Of a stretch of DNA of 64,000 bases, positions 34,709-44,602 are shown in pieces. The notes beneath the pieces were generated by a model. The model did no database searches. It was given only the letters and a program-made list of their open reading frames with translations, and was not told where the DNA came from. Numbering within the stretch: the stretch's first letter is position 1; every line of letters begins with the position of its first letter. Source of the DNA: Myxocyprinus asiaticus. Taxonomy: Eukaryota; Chordata; Actinopteri; Cypriniformes; Catostomidae. The position numbers and the translations under genes were made by a program. Location of the stretch: the NCBI RefSeq assembly GCF_019703515.2, contig NC_059358.1, positions 48,812,594 to 48,876,593 on the forward strand, written 5' to 3'.

Positions 34709-35266
34709 ACGTGAGTACCACAAAATAACTTACTCAGTCCATTGACTTTATGAAGGACATCACTTGCTGGGGACATGTAAATATTTTATGGCCATCCTTA
34801 GCATCTATTCTCAATTTAGCTGATAACATCAGTGCAAAAGTGACCTTCTGTTGATGTGAGTTTCTTGCATTCCTTGAATCGATCGCATTTCCCTCTTGTC
34901 AAATTCGCAAAGTCTGGGAACAAGAAAATGCTGCAGTTCTTCCAAGAAAGCCTTCCTTTACTCCTCGCCATGTGTAACACGAGATCTTTATTGGATGACC
35001 TTAGAATTTTGGCCACAGTTGATTGGGGCCCGTCTCCCTCAGCAGATCACCAAGCCGGAACCCTGTGAGCTCACTCGATTTCCAGCTTATGGCCTGTTAT
35101 GACGAGCAGACTCAGAAAGAGCCCTTCCAGGAATTTCACCATATCCTGACCCTCTGCTCCCTCAGGAATTCCAACAATACGGACGTTATTCTGCCGGCTA
35201 CGGTTCTCCATATCTTCCAACTTCTCCCAGACATGCTCCAAATCCACCTTGGTCACCAAGGTGACT
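34709..35266 (-). pseudogene. L1 ORF1 fragment, copy B
   Basis: On the minus strand: VTKVDLEHVWEKLEDMENRS (coiled coil), then RQNNVRIVGIPEGAEGQDMV (start of the RNA-recognition motif), FLEGLFLSLLVITGHKLEIE and, after a shift, SKGRLSWKNCSIFLFPDFAN. ORF1 protein binds L1 RNA. It parallels 52210-52755 of copy C. The 5' part of the coiled coil is missing beyond 35266. Confidence 0.8.
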
Positions 35267-35572
35267 CTAAGACATTATAGATATTACAGTTTCATTTTCT
35301 GTTAATGCATGATTTTCTGTAAAACTGCTTTGAAACAATGTGTGTTGTGAACGGCACTATATAAATTAAAATTAAAATAAACATTAGTAATTGCATATTT
35401 TGATTGGACCAAAATCATTTCTTTTAATTTATAGTTTCTGAGAAAAACAAGTTATGCATACTTTTACTTGTAAAAGTAAAGGCAATCAGCTGGCTTATAT
35501 TTGTTTAAGTTAGTAGAACTCATACGGGTTTACAGTGTTTTTAAACCCTCCAAAAATTGGCCCTATTTCAGA
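35267..35572. other. Unassigned sequence
   Basis: About 300 bp of AT-rich DNA between two LINE copies. Nothing recognised. Confidence 0.5.
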
Positions 35573-35672
35573 AGAATCAGCTTTATTGCCAAGTATGCTT
35601 ACACATACAAGGAATTTGTCTTGGTGACAGGAGCTTCCAGTGCGCAACAATACAAAATAGCAACAAGACATA

Positions 35673-36979
35673 CATTTGTGCTCAAAAGTTTGCATACCCT
35701 TGGAGAACTGGTAATATATGTACCATTTTTAAAGAAAACATGAGTGAGCAGGCAAAACACATTTCTTTTATTTCTTATGGGATTCATATTCAACTGTAGG
35801 TGATAACAGAATGGCACAATCATAAAACAAAACATGGCAACAAAGAAAAAATGAAATGACCCCTGTTCAAAAGTCTGCATACCCTTAGTTCTTAATACTG
35901 TGTATTGCCCCCTTTAGCATCAATGACATCGTGCAGTCTTTTGTAATAGTTGTCTATGAGGCCCCAAATTCTTGCAGGTGGTATAGCTGCCCATTCATCT
36001 TGGCAAAATGCCTCCAGGTAATGCAAAGTCTTTGGTCGTCTTGCATGAACCACACGTTTGAGATCTCCCCAGAGTGGCTCGATGATATTAAGGTCAGGAG
36101 ACTGTGATGGCCACTCCAGAACCTTCACCTTTTTCTGCTGAAACCACTGGAGGGTCAACTTGGCCTTGTGCTTAGGGTCATTGTCATGCTGGAAAGTCCA
36201 AGAGTGTCCCATGCACAGCTTTTGTGCAGAACAATGCAAATTGTCTGCCAGTATTTTCTGATAACATGCTGCATTCATCTTGCCATCAATTTTCACAAGA
36301 TTCCCCGTGCTTTTAGAGCTCATACACCCCCAAAACATCAGTGAGCCACCACCATGCTTCACAGTGGGAATATTATTCTTTTCACTATAGGCCTTGTTGA
36401 CCCCTCTCCAAACATAGCGCTTATGGTTGTGACCATAAAGCTCTATTTTGGTCTCGTCACTCCAAATTACAGTGTGCCAGAAGCTGTGAGGCGTGTCAAG
36501 GTGTTGTCAGGCATATTGTAACTGGGCTTTTTTGTGGCAATGGTGCAGTAAAGGCTTCTTTCTGGCAACTCGACCATGCAGCTCATTTTTGTTCAAGTAT
36601 CGTCATATTGTGCTCCTTAAAACAACCACACCGTCTTTTTTCAGAGCAGCCTGTATTTCTCCTGAGGTTACCTGTGGGTTTTATTTGTATCCCGAACAAT
36701 TCTTCTGGCAATTGTGGCTGAAATCTTTCTTGGTCTGCCTGACCATGGCTTGGTATCAAGAGATCCCTGAATTTTCCACTTCTTAATAAGTGATTGAACA
36801 GTACTGACTGGCATTTTCAAGGCTTTGGATATCTTTTTATATCCTTTTCTTTCTTTATAAAGTTCCATTACCTTCTTACGCAGGTCTTTTGACAGTTCTT
36901 TTCTGCTCACTCATGTTTTCTTTAAAAATGGTACATATATTACCAATTCTCCAAGGGAATGCAAACATTTGAGCAAAAC
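35673..36979 (-). mobile_element. Tc1-like transposon, complete but dead
   Basis: A 1307-bp element bounded by TA. The right end, read on the minus strand (GTTTTGCTCAAATGTTTGCA), matches the left end (CATTTGTGCTCAAAAGTTTGCA). The terminal inverted repeats run about 80 bp and include GGTAATATATGTACCATTT and CATGAGTGAGCAG. It sits inside the 3' UTR of LINE copy F. TA at 35671-35672 and 36980-36981 is the expected target duplication. Confidence 0.9.
35892..36910 (-). pseudogene. Tc1-like DDE transposase (broken)
   Basis: The N-terminal helix-turn-helix part (36668-36910) reads SKDLRKKVMELYKERKGYKK and MPVSTVQSLIKKWKIQGSLD, ending in the GRPRK hook. The catalytic part has WSDETKIEL (about 36440-36470, first Asp), GGGSLMFWGCMS, FQHDNDPKHKA (36174-36206, second Asp) and PDLNIIEPLWGDLKR (about 36061-36105, Glu), which fits DD34E spacing. 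A frameshift near 36670 and TGA stops near 36510 and 36605 inactivate it. The usual ATG, GAGTGAGCAG context, is also out of frame with the protein. Confidence 0.9.
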
Positions 36980-36980
36980 T

Positions 36981-37095
36981 ATATATATATATATATATAC
37001 ATACACATACATATACATATATACAGTATACATATACATACACACATACATATATACACACACAGACACACACATACATACACACATACATAGTG
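36981..37095. repeat. (TA)n / (CATA)n compound microsatellite
   Basis: TATATATA runs into ACATACATATACA-type units and CACACATACATA. The open frames over it are low-complexity artefacts. Confidence 0.9.
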
Positions 37096-37291
37096 CAAAA
37101 CTAAATACAAATCTGTTATATACAGTGCATGGGAATGTAATGGCAGAAGAGGTTGGATGTGTTGGATAAATATAAAAAGACTAGACTGTGAATTGCACAT
37201 AATTATTGCTCAATGGGGCAGTTTTAATTATTCATGAGATGGATAGCCTGAGGGAAAAAAAAACTGTTCCTGTGCCTGATGGTTCTGGTGC

Positions 37292-38031
37292 TCAGAGCTC
37301 TGAAGCGTTGGCCAGAAGGCAACAGTTCAGAAGGTAGTGGGCAGGGTGAGTGGGGTCCAGAGTGATTTTTCCAGCCTTTTTCCTCACTCTGGAAGTGTAT
37401 AGTTCTTGAAGGGAGGGCAGGGGGTAACCAATAATCCTCTCAGCAGTCCGAACTGTCCTTTGTAGTCTTCTGATATCCGATTTCGTAGCTGAACCAAACC
37501 AGACAGTTATTGAAGTGCAGAGGACAGACTCAATGACTGCTGAGTAGAACTGTACACCACTGGAGTGGTGGTGGTGTAGTGGACCAAAGCACTGAACTGG
37601 TAAACAAAAGGTTGTTGGTTCGATCCCCACAGCCATCACCAGTGTGTCCTTGAGCAAGGCACTTAACTCCAGGTTGCTCTGGGGGGATTGTCCCTGTAAT
37701 AAGTGCACTGTAAGTCGCTTTGGATAAAAGTGTCTGCCAAATGTAAATGTATCAGCAGCACCTGTGGCAGCTTGAACTTCCTCAACTGGCAAAGGAAGTA
37801 CAACCTCTGTTGGGCCTTTTTCACAATGGAGTCAATGTGGGTCTACCACTTCAGGTCCTGTGAGATGGTAGTGCCTGAATGAATGACTCCACTGCTGCCA
37901 CAGTGCTGTTTAGAAATGGTTTCCACCATTTTGAGCGTGTTCAGCTCAAGGTTGTTTTGACTGCACCAGACAGCCAGCTGTTTAACCTCCCTTCTGTATG
38001 CAGACTCATCATCATCTCGGATGAGGCCTGA
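37292..38031 (-). pseudogene. LINE copy F reverse transcriptase C-terminus (split)
   Basis: On the minus strand, 38031 to 37755 encodes DDDESAYRREVKQLAVWCSQ, NNLELNT, KAQQRLYFLCQLRKFKLPQV. After the SINE the text resumes with FYSAVIESVLCTSITVWFGS, DIRRLQRTVRTAERIIGYPL and PSLQELYTSRVRKKAGKI. This is the thumb and C-terminal region of a CR1/L2/jockey-group reverse transcriptase, parallel to 41.66-42.3 kb but from a different family. The 167-codon open frame that crosses the SINE is a chimera of LINE and SINE sequence. Confidence 0.85.
37562..37752 (+). mobile_element. tRNA-derived SINE (V-SINE type)
   Basis: The tRNA-like head has an A-box region GTGTAGTGGACCAAAGC (about 37574) and a canonical B box GGTTCGATCCC (37617-37627), an internal RNA polymerase III promoter. 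The body CCTTGAGCAAGGCACTTAAC and the tail GTCGCTTTGGATAAAAGTGTC are those of fish V-SINEs, whose tail copies a LINE 3' end. It interrupts LINE copy F. It is not a functional tRNA gene, because no acceptor stem pairs around it. Confidence 0.85.
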
Positions 38032-38399
38032 TAATTTACTTCCATTGTAAATGCCTCACTTAAAGAAAAAGAAGGACGAGTCAAAATAATTTTGTGGTAA
38101 TCAACACTGACACAAATGCTTTCGATTGAGCTTAACTTGTATTGAACCTGTATTCCCGTAAGGTTTGAATGTGGTATGTACAACAGATATCAGAACTTTT
38201 TTTCCAATAAATGGATTAGTTTCAAACCATGTGCTGCCTCTGTAACCTCGTTTGACAGTCACTGAAGAATGAGAAAATAGAATTGACATTTATAACTGCC
38301 ATTATACCTAGTTCTAGAAACTAATCAACTTCATCTAATGTGATATAAACATGTAGGCTAAACAAGACAAGAAGGCTTAAATGTAGGAGAACATAACTG
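38032..38399. other. Unassigned sequence
   Basis: No gene or repeat recognised. Short minus-strand frames carry no recognisable domain. Confidence 0.5.
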
Positions 38400-38655
38400 A
38401 TTCAAGTGAAATGAAAACCATTCATTCATATTAAACGAACACCATTAATTCATATTAAATGAACACCATTCATTCAAGTTAAACAAATGCCATTCATTCA
38501 AGTTAAACGAACACCATTCATTCATGTTAAACCAACACCATTCATTCATGTTAAACCAACACCATTCATTCAAGTTAAACAAACACCATTCATTCATGTT
38601 ATACTAACACCATTCATTCAAGTTAAATGAACACCATTCATTCAAGTTAGTTTTA
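38400..38655. repeat. 24-bp minisatellite, about 10 units
   Basis: The consensus is CACCATTCATTCAAGTTAAA plus four bases (CGAA, CAAA, CCAA), repeated with small changes (AAGTT/ATGTT/ATATT). Units are contiguous with no spacers. Purpose unknown; it looks like an ordinary slippage or unequal-exchange array. Confidence 0.9.
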
Positions 38656-38779
38656 CATGGTCCATTTTATTGGGTTTAAATTTATTCCATTTTGTTAAGA
38701 GAACTTGTTTTAATCACGTGGAACCACTGTCCATGATTGAATCATGTTCAGCCAAAGTGCTATTTTTTTTTTTTTTTTT

Positions 38780-39655
38780 TTTGAGTGCATGATGTAGCCC
38801 AGTTCAGAAACTTAGTTAAGATTAAGAACAGTTAGTTAAGAACAGCTGACTGATTGATGCCTGGAACATCAAATGACACAGCCAGATGTATTTTTAGCTA
38901 GAAAGCTACCCTGCTGAAAAGACCAACTAAAACCAGCCTAAGCTGTTTGGCTGGTTTTAGTTGGTCACCCAGCATGGTCAGGTTGGTTTTAGGAGAGATT
39001 TTAACACTTTTTTTTTTTTTTTTTTTTTTAGGCTAAAAGGTGTTCAAAACCCATATTAAACCAGCCAACTGACCAGCCTGGCCAACCAGTTTAGGTTGGT
39101 TTTAACTTGTCTTTTCAGCAAAGTGCTGTAATCAGGACTTTCACTTTTAAAATGAACTATTTTCAATTTAGAGCATTTGATGTGACACTGTTCTTAGATT
39201 AAAAGAGAGATGAAACAAACCTTGAACCGCACTGAGGTTTTCTCCGCTGTCTTAACGATCTTCACCCGTTCACGTTTGAGCAGTAAGCCAAAGTCGCACT
39301 GGAGTGATGTCAACTCCCCACTTTGATTGATTGGCTAGATAAAAGTTAACAGTGTAACTAGTGGATCAATGGGGACGTTAAACACCGCCCTGTTTTGCAT
39401 GAAACTCTACCTGAAAAAATTGGAAACACAAGTGAAGAACTTGGAAATGTGAGCAAAGAAAAACAGTGTAAGCATGCATTTTTTTTTTTTTTTAATAAGA
39501 GCAAAAAATGTCAGAGAGAGCAAAAAACAGAGTAATGTAACCAAGGAAAAAAATTATTCTGTTTGTAATTCTGATGATTTTGCTTTCGAATTTCAGTTTT
39601 TTACAATATATTTTTAAATGTGTTTTTAATTTTTTGATTAAAGTTTATTATTTTT
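38780..39655 (-). repeat. Unclassified interspersed repeat, copy 2 (inverted)
   Basis: Reverse complement of 30056-30715 with extra poly-T runs and a fold-back element at 38908-39124. Together the two copies form an 8 kb-spaced inverted pair. No coding frame. Confidence 0.75.
38908..39124. mobile_element. Fold-back / MITE-like element
   Basis: The ends CCTGCTGAAAAGACCAACT and AACTTGTCTTTTCAGCA are inverted repeats, and the arms carry alternating AACCAGCC and GGCTGGTT words that can fold back on themselves. A poly-T run sits in the middle. It is absent from the equivalent place in repeat copy 1 (about 30590), so it inserted later. Confidence 0.8.
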
Positions 39656-40191
39656 TGATCTGCGACTGCAATACATTAGGCAGGAAAATGACGCCGTAGA
39701 TTTTTGACCTAACCTATGAGGAAATTGTTCCCACATTCGAAAACATTTTCCATTGTGAGCTTTGAATTATTATTATTATTATTATTATTTTGTAAACTTA
39801 TAACACACAGTGACTTTGATCCACACTTTTCATTCAGTGGTGTCTATACAGGTATGTCTCACAGAAAGTGTGATTTGATTGACTTTATAACACACAAAGG
39901 TATAAATGAGTGAGATAATTATACACAGTTTCTGAAACAGGATCTGGTGCATGTTAGGACTGCCCTGTAGCCTTGTTAACCCACCATATGGTTCTAAACA
40001 GACTACCAATACCAATGAGTCCATTTAAGCTAGTCTCATGGCCATGGACCTTAGGGACTAAAGATCTCTATTTTAGATAGCATCTCACCATCTCTTATCA
40101 ATTTCAGCTGTCCATGGATAAACAACTGAAAAGAAATAAATGGAAAACCATCAGACAGCTTTTGGCATCAGTTAAATTCTCTTTGCACTTG
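39656..40191. other. Unassigned sequence
   Basis: AT-rich, with a short (TTA)n run near 39766-39789. No gene seen. Confidence 0.5.
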
Positions 40192-40245
40192 TTTACATTT
40201 ACATTTTATAATTTAGCAGACGCTTTTATCCAAAGCAACTTTTGA
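40192..40245 (-). mobile_element. SINE tail fragment
   Basis: TTTAGCAGACGCTTTTATCC is the reverse complement of the V-SINE tail seen at 37715-37745. Only the 3' 50 bp or so remain, which fits strong 5' truncation. Confidence 0.75.
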
Positions 40246-40379
40246 GACATTGTTACGGCATTGCTTTAAAAAGGGGTTCTCAATGTCTTGAACGAGGGGG
40301 ATGGGGGATGGGTGGTATGGGGTCTATTGACAAAATATTTTTACATTTTAATGTGGATAGTAAAAATCTCATTTTTTTC

Positions 40380-40785
40380 TCATTTAAAAGGGTTTTAAAC
40401 TATGTATTTGAAACTAGCGATGATCGGATCATTTTACTGACTTGGATCTTTGAGTCTTGTTCAGCTAAAATCTTTATTTAAGACATTTTGGTCATTTGTA
40501 ACATGACAGCTGCATTGGCTCTACAAAGAATAGAAATGATAGAAATCATAGTCTTTCAATTCATTTGGAATGTGAAAGCCACGTAGGATCTGTACAGGAA
40601 ACAGGAATGATTAGTTCACCTCCCAACTGGGTCTTTGGATCTGAATCTTTCCTTCATTTGTCACATGACCACTACTAGGCTCAGCATAGATAAAAGACAA
40701 ACGATTCATTAACGAGTGACAATTACTGGTCTTTCGTAAAATTCTCTCATTACAGCTTACAGTTCAGTGCATTGCAGTTGTTTTT
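40380..40785 (-). repeat. Small dispersed repeat, copy 1
   Basis: The text GATTAGTTCACCTCCCAACT and CTGTACAGGAAACAG is matched in reverse complement at about 45990-46045 (GTTGGGAGGTGAACTAAT, CTGTTTCCTGTACAG). Words such as AACGATTCATTAACGAGTGA recall fish non-autonomous DNA elements, but I cannot assign a family or exact ends. Confidence 0.5.
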
Positions 40786-40789
40786 CAGA

Positions 40790-40952
40790 TCAACATTTTT
40801 ATTGGTTGCTCCTCAAGCATGACACATAGCACAACAAAACATTTATGTACAGAGTCAACCATTATCCCCCTTAAACCCCATTATTTCCTTTCCCCCCTCC
40901 CAATCCCCAACCCCCAACAAACATCCCTGGCCAAGCCCGAGTACACACGCAG

Positions 40953-40992
<40 letters not shown>

Positions 40993-41143
40993 CACACATT
41001 TAACACTATAAGTCCCTCTCCACTGCCCCTCCCCGAGAGCCCTCCAAAAATACCAAGTAACTGCCCCACTTTTTTTCAAACAACTCCCGGTTGCCTAGAC
41101 TTCTATGCGACACCTCCACAAATGCTGCCACCCTGCCCATTTC
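40790..41143 (-). mobile_element. L1-type LINE 3' end, copy E, part 1
   Basis: The minus-strand 3' end (ATTGGTTGCTCCTCAAGCATG) runs through the 3' UTR with a (TA)n tract (about 40957-40988) to CTGCCACCCTGCCCAT. That text equals the region near 3650 in copy A. The L1 is cut here by the L2-type LINE and resumes at about 44603. Confidence 0.8.
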
Positions 41144-41657
41144 AAATCAAATCAAATCAAATCACTTTATTGTCACACAGCCATATACACAAGTGCAATG
41201 GTGTGTGAAATTCTTGGGTGCAGTTCCGATCAGCATAGCAGTCGTGACAGTGATGAGACATATACCAATTTACAATAACATCAAATTAACACAACACAAT
41301 TTAAACATCTGTTATACACATAATTACACTCAACAATATACAAATAATAACATACACTGTACAGTATACAATACGCTGTTTTTTTTTTTTTTGTTTGTTT
41401 TTTACTATATAGATACACATTATTCAATAAAAATTAAAAATAAAAATATATTAAAAAAAATAAATTAAAAAAAGTATATATATATATATATAGAATGTAC
41501 AGTATTGTACTGTATTGACATTCAGGCTGTCGGTTGATAGACAGTTGTTAAGAGAGAACATAATATAATAATAATAATATAATTTATAATAGTCCGGTGT
41601 GAGATATAAGAGTAAGGGTAATAAAGTGCAGTGCTGATGTATTTTGATCGTGGGAGA

Positions 41658-43208
41658 TCAAGAGTTCAGAAGTCTGATTGCTTGGGGGAAGAAGCTATCA
41701 TGGAGTCGGCTGGTGCAGGTCCTGATGCTGCGATACCGCCTACCTGATGGTAGCAGTGAGAACAGCCCATGGCTCGGGTGGCTGGAGTCTCTGATGATCC
41801 TCCGAACTTTTTTCACACACCGCCTTGTATATATTTCCTGGAGGGAGGGAAGCTCACCTCCGATGATGTGTCTGGCAGTTTGCACCACCCTTTGCAGTGC
41901 TTTGCGGTTGTGGGCAGTGCTATTGCCGTACCAGGTGGAGATACAGCCAGTCAGGATGCTCTCCACAGTGCAGGTGTAGAACTGTGTGAGGATGTGGCGG
42001 TTCATTCCAAACTTCCTCAGCCGTCTCAGGAAGAAGAGGCGCTGATGAGCCTTCTTCACAATGACTTCAGTGTGGACGGACCATGTGAGTTCCTCAGTGA
42101 TGTGGACACCCAGGAACTTGAAGCTGCTGACTCTCTCCACTGGTGCTCCATTGATGGTGATGGGACTGTGTTCTCTGTCTTTTCTTCTGAAGTCCACCAC
42201 AAGCTCCTTTGTCTTACTGACGTTGAGGGAGAGGTTGTGCTCCTGACACCAGTGTGTCAGAGTGTGCACCTCCTCTCTGTAGGCTGTTTCATCATTGTCA
42301 GTGATCAGACCTACCACCGTCGTGTCATCAGCAAACTTGATGGCATTGGAGCTATGTGTTGCCACACAGTCATGTGCGTACAATGAATACAGTAGTGGGC
42401 TGAGAACACAGCCCTGCAGGGCTCCAGTGTTGAGGGTTAGTGATGAGGAGATGTTGCTGCCTATTCTAACCACCTGGCGTCTGCTTGACAGGAAGTCCAG
42501 GATCCAGCTGCACAGCGAGCTGTTTAAGCCCAGAGCCCGGAGTTTCTCATCTAGCTTGGAGGGCACTATGGTGTTGAATGCTGAGCTGTAGTCTACAAAC
42601 AGCATTCTCACATAAGTGTTCTTTTTTTCCAGGTGGGAGAGAGCAGTGTGTATTGTAGATGCAATGGCATCATCAGTGGAGTGGTTGTTGCGGTAAGCAA
42701 ACTGCAGCGGGTCAAGATTGAGTGGCAATACAGAGCAGATGTAATCTCTGATTAGTCTATCAAAACATTTGCTGATGATGGGGGTCAGAGCAACAGGACG
42801 CCAGTCATTTAAACAAGTTATTTTTGATTGTTTTGGTACAGGCACAATGGTGGATGTTTTAAAGCATGTGGGGACTACAGACAAAGAGAGGGAAAGGTTG
42901 AAAATGTCCGTAAAAACACCAGCCAGCTGGTTCGCGCACGCTCTGATGACGCGGCCCGGAATGCCGTCTGGACCCGCGGCTTTGCGGATATTCACCCGTC
43001 GGAAGGATCGGGTTACATCCGCTACAGAGACGGAGAGTGAACTAACCTCTGCAGCTTCGGCCGCGAGAGCTCTCTCCGCGAGGGCGGTGTTATTTCCCTC
43101 GAAACGAGCATAAAAAGTATTTAGCTCATCCGGTAGAGAGGCAGCAGTGTTCATGGCGGAGTTTTTATTCCCTTTAAAGTCCGTGATGATGTTAATTCCC
43201 TGCCACAT
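41658..43208 (-). CDS. LINE reverse transcriptase, 516-codon open frame
   Basis: The longest open frame in the window, with no internal stop. Residues about 70-90 read [20 protein letters not shown], then [37 protein letters not shown] (catalytic Asp), [20 protein letters not shown] and [12 protein letters not shown] (active site FADD), followed by [14 protein letters not shown]. The C-terminus has [12 protein letters not shown] and [18 protein letters not shown]. It would reverse-transcribe the element RNA at a nicked target. The natural protein is longer: a one-base loss near 43222 separates it from the endonuclease frame, so the start at 43208 is only the first Met of this piece. Enzymatic activity of this piece alone is unlikely. 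Confidence 0.9.
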   Translation of the reverse strand: MWQGINIITDFKGNKNSAMNTAASLPDELNTFYARFEGNNTALAERALAAEAAEVSSLSVSVADVTRSFRRVNIRKAAGPDGIPGRVIRACANQLAGVFTDIFNLSLSLSVVPTCFKTSTIVPVPKQSKITCLNDWRPVALTPIISKCFDRLIRDYICSVLPLNLDPLQFAYRNNHSTDDAIASTIHTALSHLEKKNTYVRMLFVDYSSAFNTIVPSKLDEKLRALGLNSSLCSWILDFLSSRRQVVRIGSNISSSLTLNTGALQGCVLSPLLYSLYAHDCVATHSSNAIKFADDTTVVGLITDNDETAYREEVHTLTHWCQEHNLSLNVSKTKELVVDFRRKDREHSPITINGAPVERVSSFKFLGVHITEELTWSVHTEVIVKKAHQRLFFLRRLRKFGMNRHILTQFYTCTVESILTGCISTWYGNSTAHNRKALQRVVQTARHIIGGELPSLQEIYTRRCVKKVRRIIRDSSHPSHGLFSLLPSGRRYRSIRTCTSRLHDSFFPQAIRLLNS

Positions 43209-44560
43209 GCTTCTAGAGTTGGTGGTGTTAAATGTCCTTCAATCGTGCTCCTGTACTGGCGTTTTGCTGTTTTGATAGTTTTTCGGAGGGCATAACTGGC
43301 TTGTTTATGCTCCTCCGCGTTCCCGGAATTAAAAGCGGAGGTCCGCATATTAAGTGCCACGCGAACATCGCTATTGATCCACGGCTTCTGATTTGGATAG
43401 ATTCGTACAGTTCTGGTTGGAATCACTTCCTCTACGCACGTTCTGATGAAACACATTACGCTATCAGCGAAAAGCTCGATGTCGTCATCAGAGGCGGACC
43501 GGAACATCTCCCAGTCCGTGTGATCAAAACAGTCTTGTAGCATAGAGTCTGATTGGTCCGACCAGCACTGGATCGTTCTGAGGGTGGGTGCTTCCTGTTT
43601 CAATTTCTGCCTGTAAGCAGGCAGAAGCAGAATGGAAGAGTGGTCCGATTTGCCAAATGGTGGGCGGGGGAGGGATTTGTAGCCATCCCGGAACAGAGAG
43701 TAGCAATGATCCAAAACCCGGTCCCCTCGTGTGTTGAAACTAATGTGCTGGTGATATTTTGGTGCGACTGATTTTAAACTGGCTTTATTAAAGTCCCCGG
43801 TCACAATGAACGCGGCCTCAGGGTGCGCGGTTTCCTGCTCACTTATAATCCCATACAGTTCCTTGAGTGCCCGGTCTGTGTCGGCTTGTGGGGGAATGTA
43901 CACAGCAGTGATAATGACCGCTGTGAATTCCCTCGGTAGCCAGAATGGTCGACACAGAAGCATAAGAAATTCCAGATCAGGAGAACAGAAAGACTTGATG
44001 GAATGTACGTTCCTCTGATCACACCAGGATTTGTTGATCATAAAACATACACCACCTCCTCTAGTTTTACCTGAGAGGTCTTTCGCTCTGTCCGCTCGGT
44101 GCACGGAGAACCCCGCGGGTTCAATGGCTGAGTCTGGAATCTCCGCAGACATCCAAGTTTCTGTTAATAATGCAGCAGTCCCTCGTCTCTCGTTGGAAAG
44201 AGATCCGCGCTTTCAGCTCGCAGAGCTTGTTATCCAGAGACTGAACATTTGCCAGTAGAATAGTGGGTAGCGGGGGTCGATTTGCGCGGCGTCTTACTCT
44301 GATGAGAACGCCGGCTCTGTTTCCCCTTTTCCTCCTGCGTTTCCGTGGCCGTGCTGCCCAGACAAAGGGCTCTGCTTGCGTGTTTGTAAACAGCGGGTCG
44401 GCATTGAGGAATGTGAAGTCCGGTTTTCGGTGTGAGATCGCTGAACCAATGTCCAAAAGTGTTTGTCTGTCGTAGACAATAAGGCAGACAACATCCAAGA
44501 CAAAAAACATAAGAATTGTGAACAAAACAAACAAAACATTGCTATGTTGTGTCGGAGCTC
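43209..44560 (-). pseudogene. LINE endonuclease and N-terminus (two frameshifts from intact)
   Basis: The N-terminal frame (about 44170-44475) has a basic stretch RKRRRKRG and LLANVQSLDNKLCELKARIS. It shifts near 44165 into the frame at 43151-44152, where TETWMSAEIP, KDLSGKTRGGGVCFMINKSW, ITAVYIPPQAD, FIVTGDFNKASL and RPPFGKSDHSSILLLP form an AP-type endonuclease, followed by the linker IYPNQKPWINSDVRVALN. Near 43222 one base is missing, and the reverse transcriptase continues in the next frame. Apart from these two shifts the coding sequence is clean, so the copy is fairly young. Confidence 0.9.
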
Positions 44561-44602
44561 GCAACGCAGCAGCCATACTCGGCACCATCTTGAGTCCGTA
44601 TG

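Larger units (their letters stand above)
35573..38031 (-). mobile_element. CR1/L2-group LINE 3' part, copy F, hosting two insertions
   Basis: The 3' end (35573-35672: CAGCTTTATTGCCAAGTATG, GGAATTTGTCTTGGTGACAG) matches 47430-47500 and is a common fish LINE 3' terminus. After the Tc1 insert and a microsatellite the 3' UTR resumes (about 37100-37290), then the RT C-terminus. The SINE at 37562-37752 interrupts coding sequence. The 5' end is cut near 38031. Confidence 0.8.
41144..44602 (-). mobile_element. L2/CR1-group LINE, nearly full length, nested in L1 copy E
   Basis: About 3.46 kb on the minus strand, from a 5' region with CAAGATGGTGCCGAG (about 44595) through endonuclease and reverse transcriptase to a 3' UTR with CACTTTATTGTCACACAGCC (41161) and a (TTTGA)n end. 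The L1 text on both sides joins up, so it inserted into the L1. The same 3' tail occurs truncated at 1481-1597, showing that the family was mobile. This is the best preserved coding element in the window. Confidence 0.85.

Noticed and set aside
37617..37627. A perfect tRNA B box suggesting a tRNA gene
   Set aside because: No acceptor-stem pairing is visible, and the downstream body and tail are those of a V-type SINE.
38400..38655. Regular short repeats that might recall a CRISPR array
   Set aside because: The units are contiguous with no unique spacers, and the context is eukaryotic.
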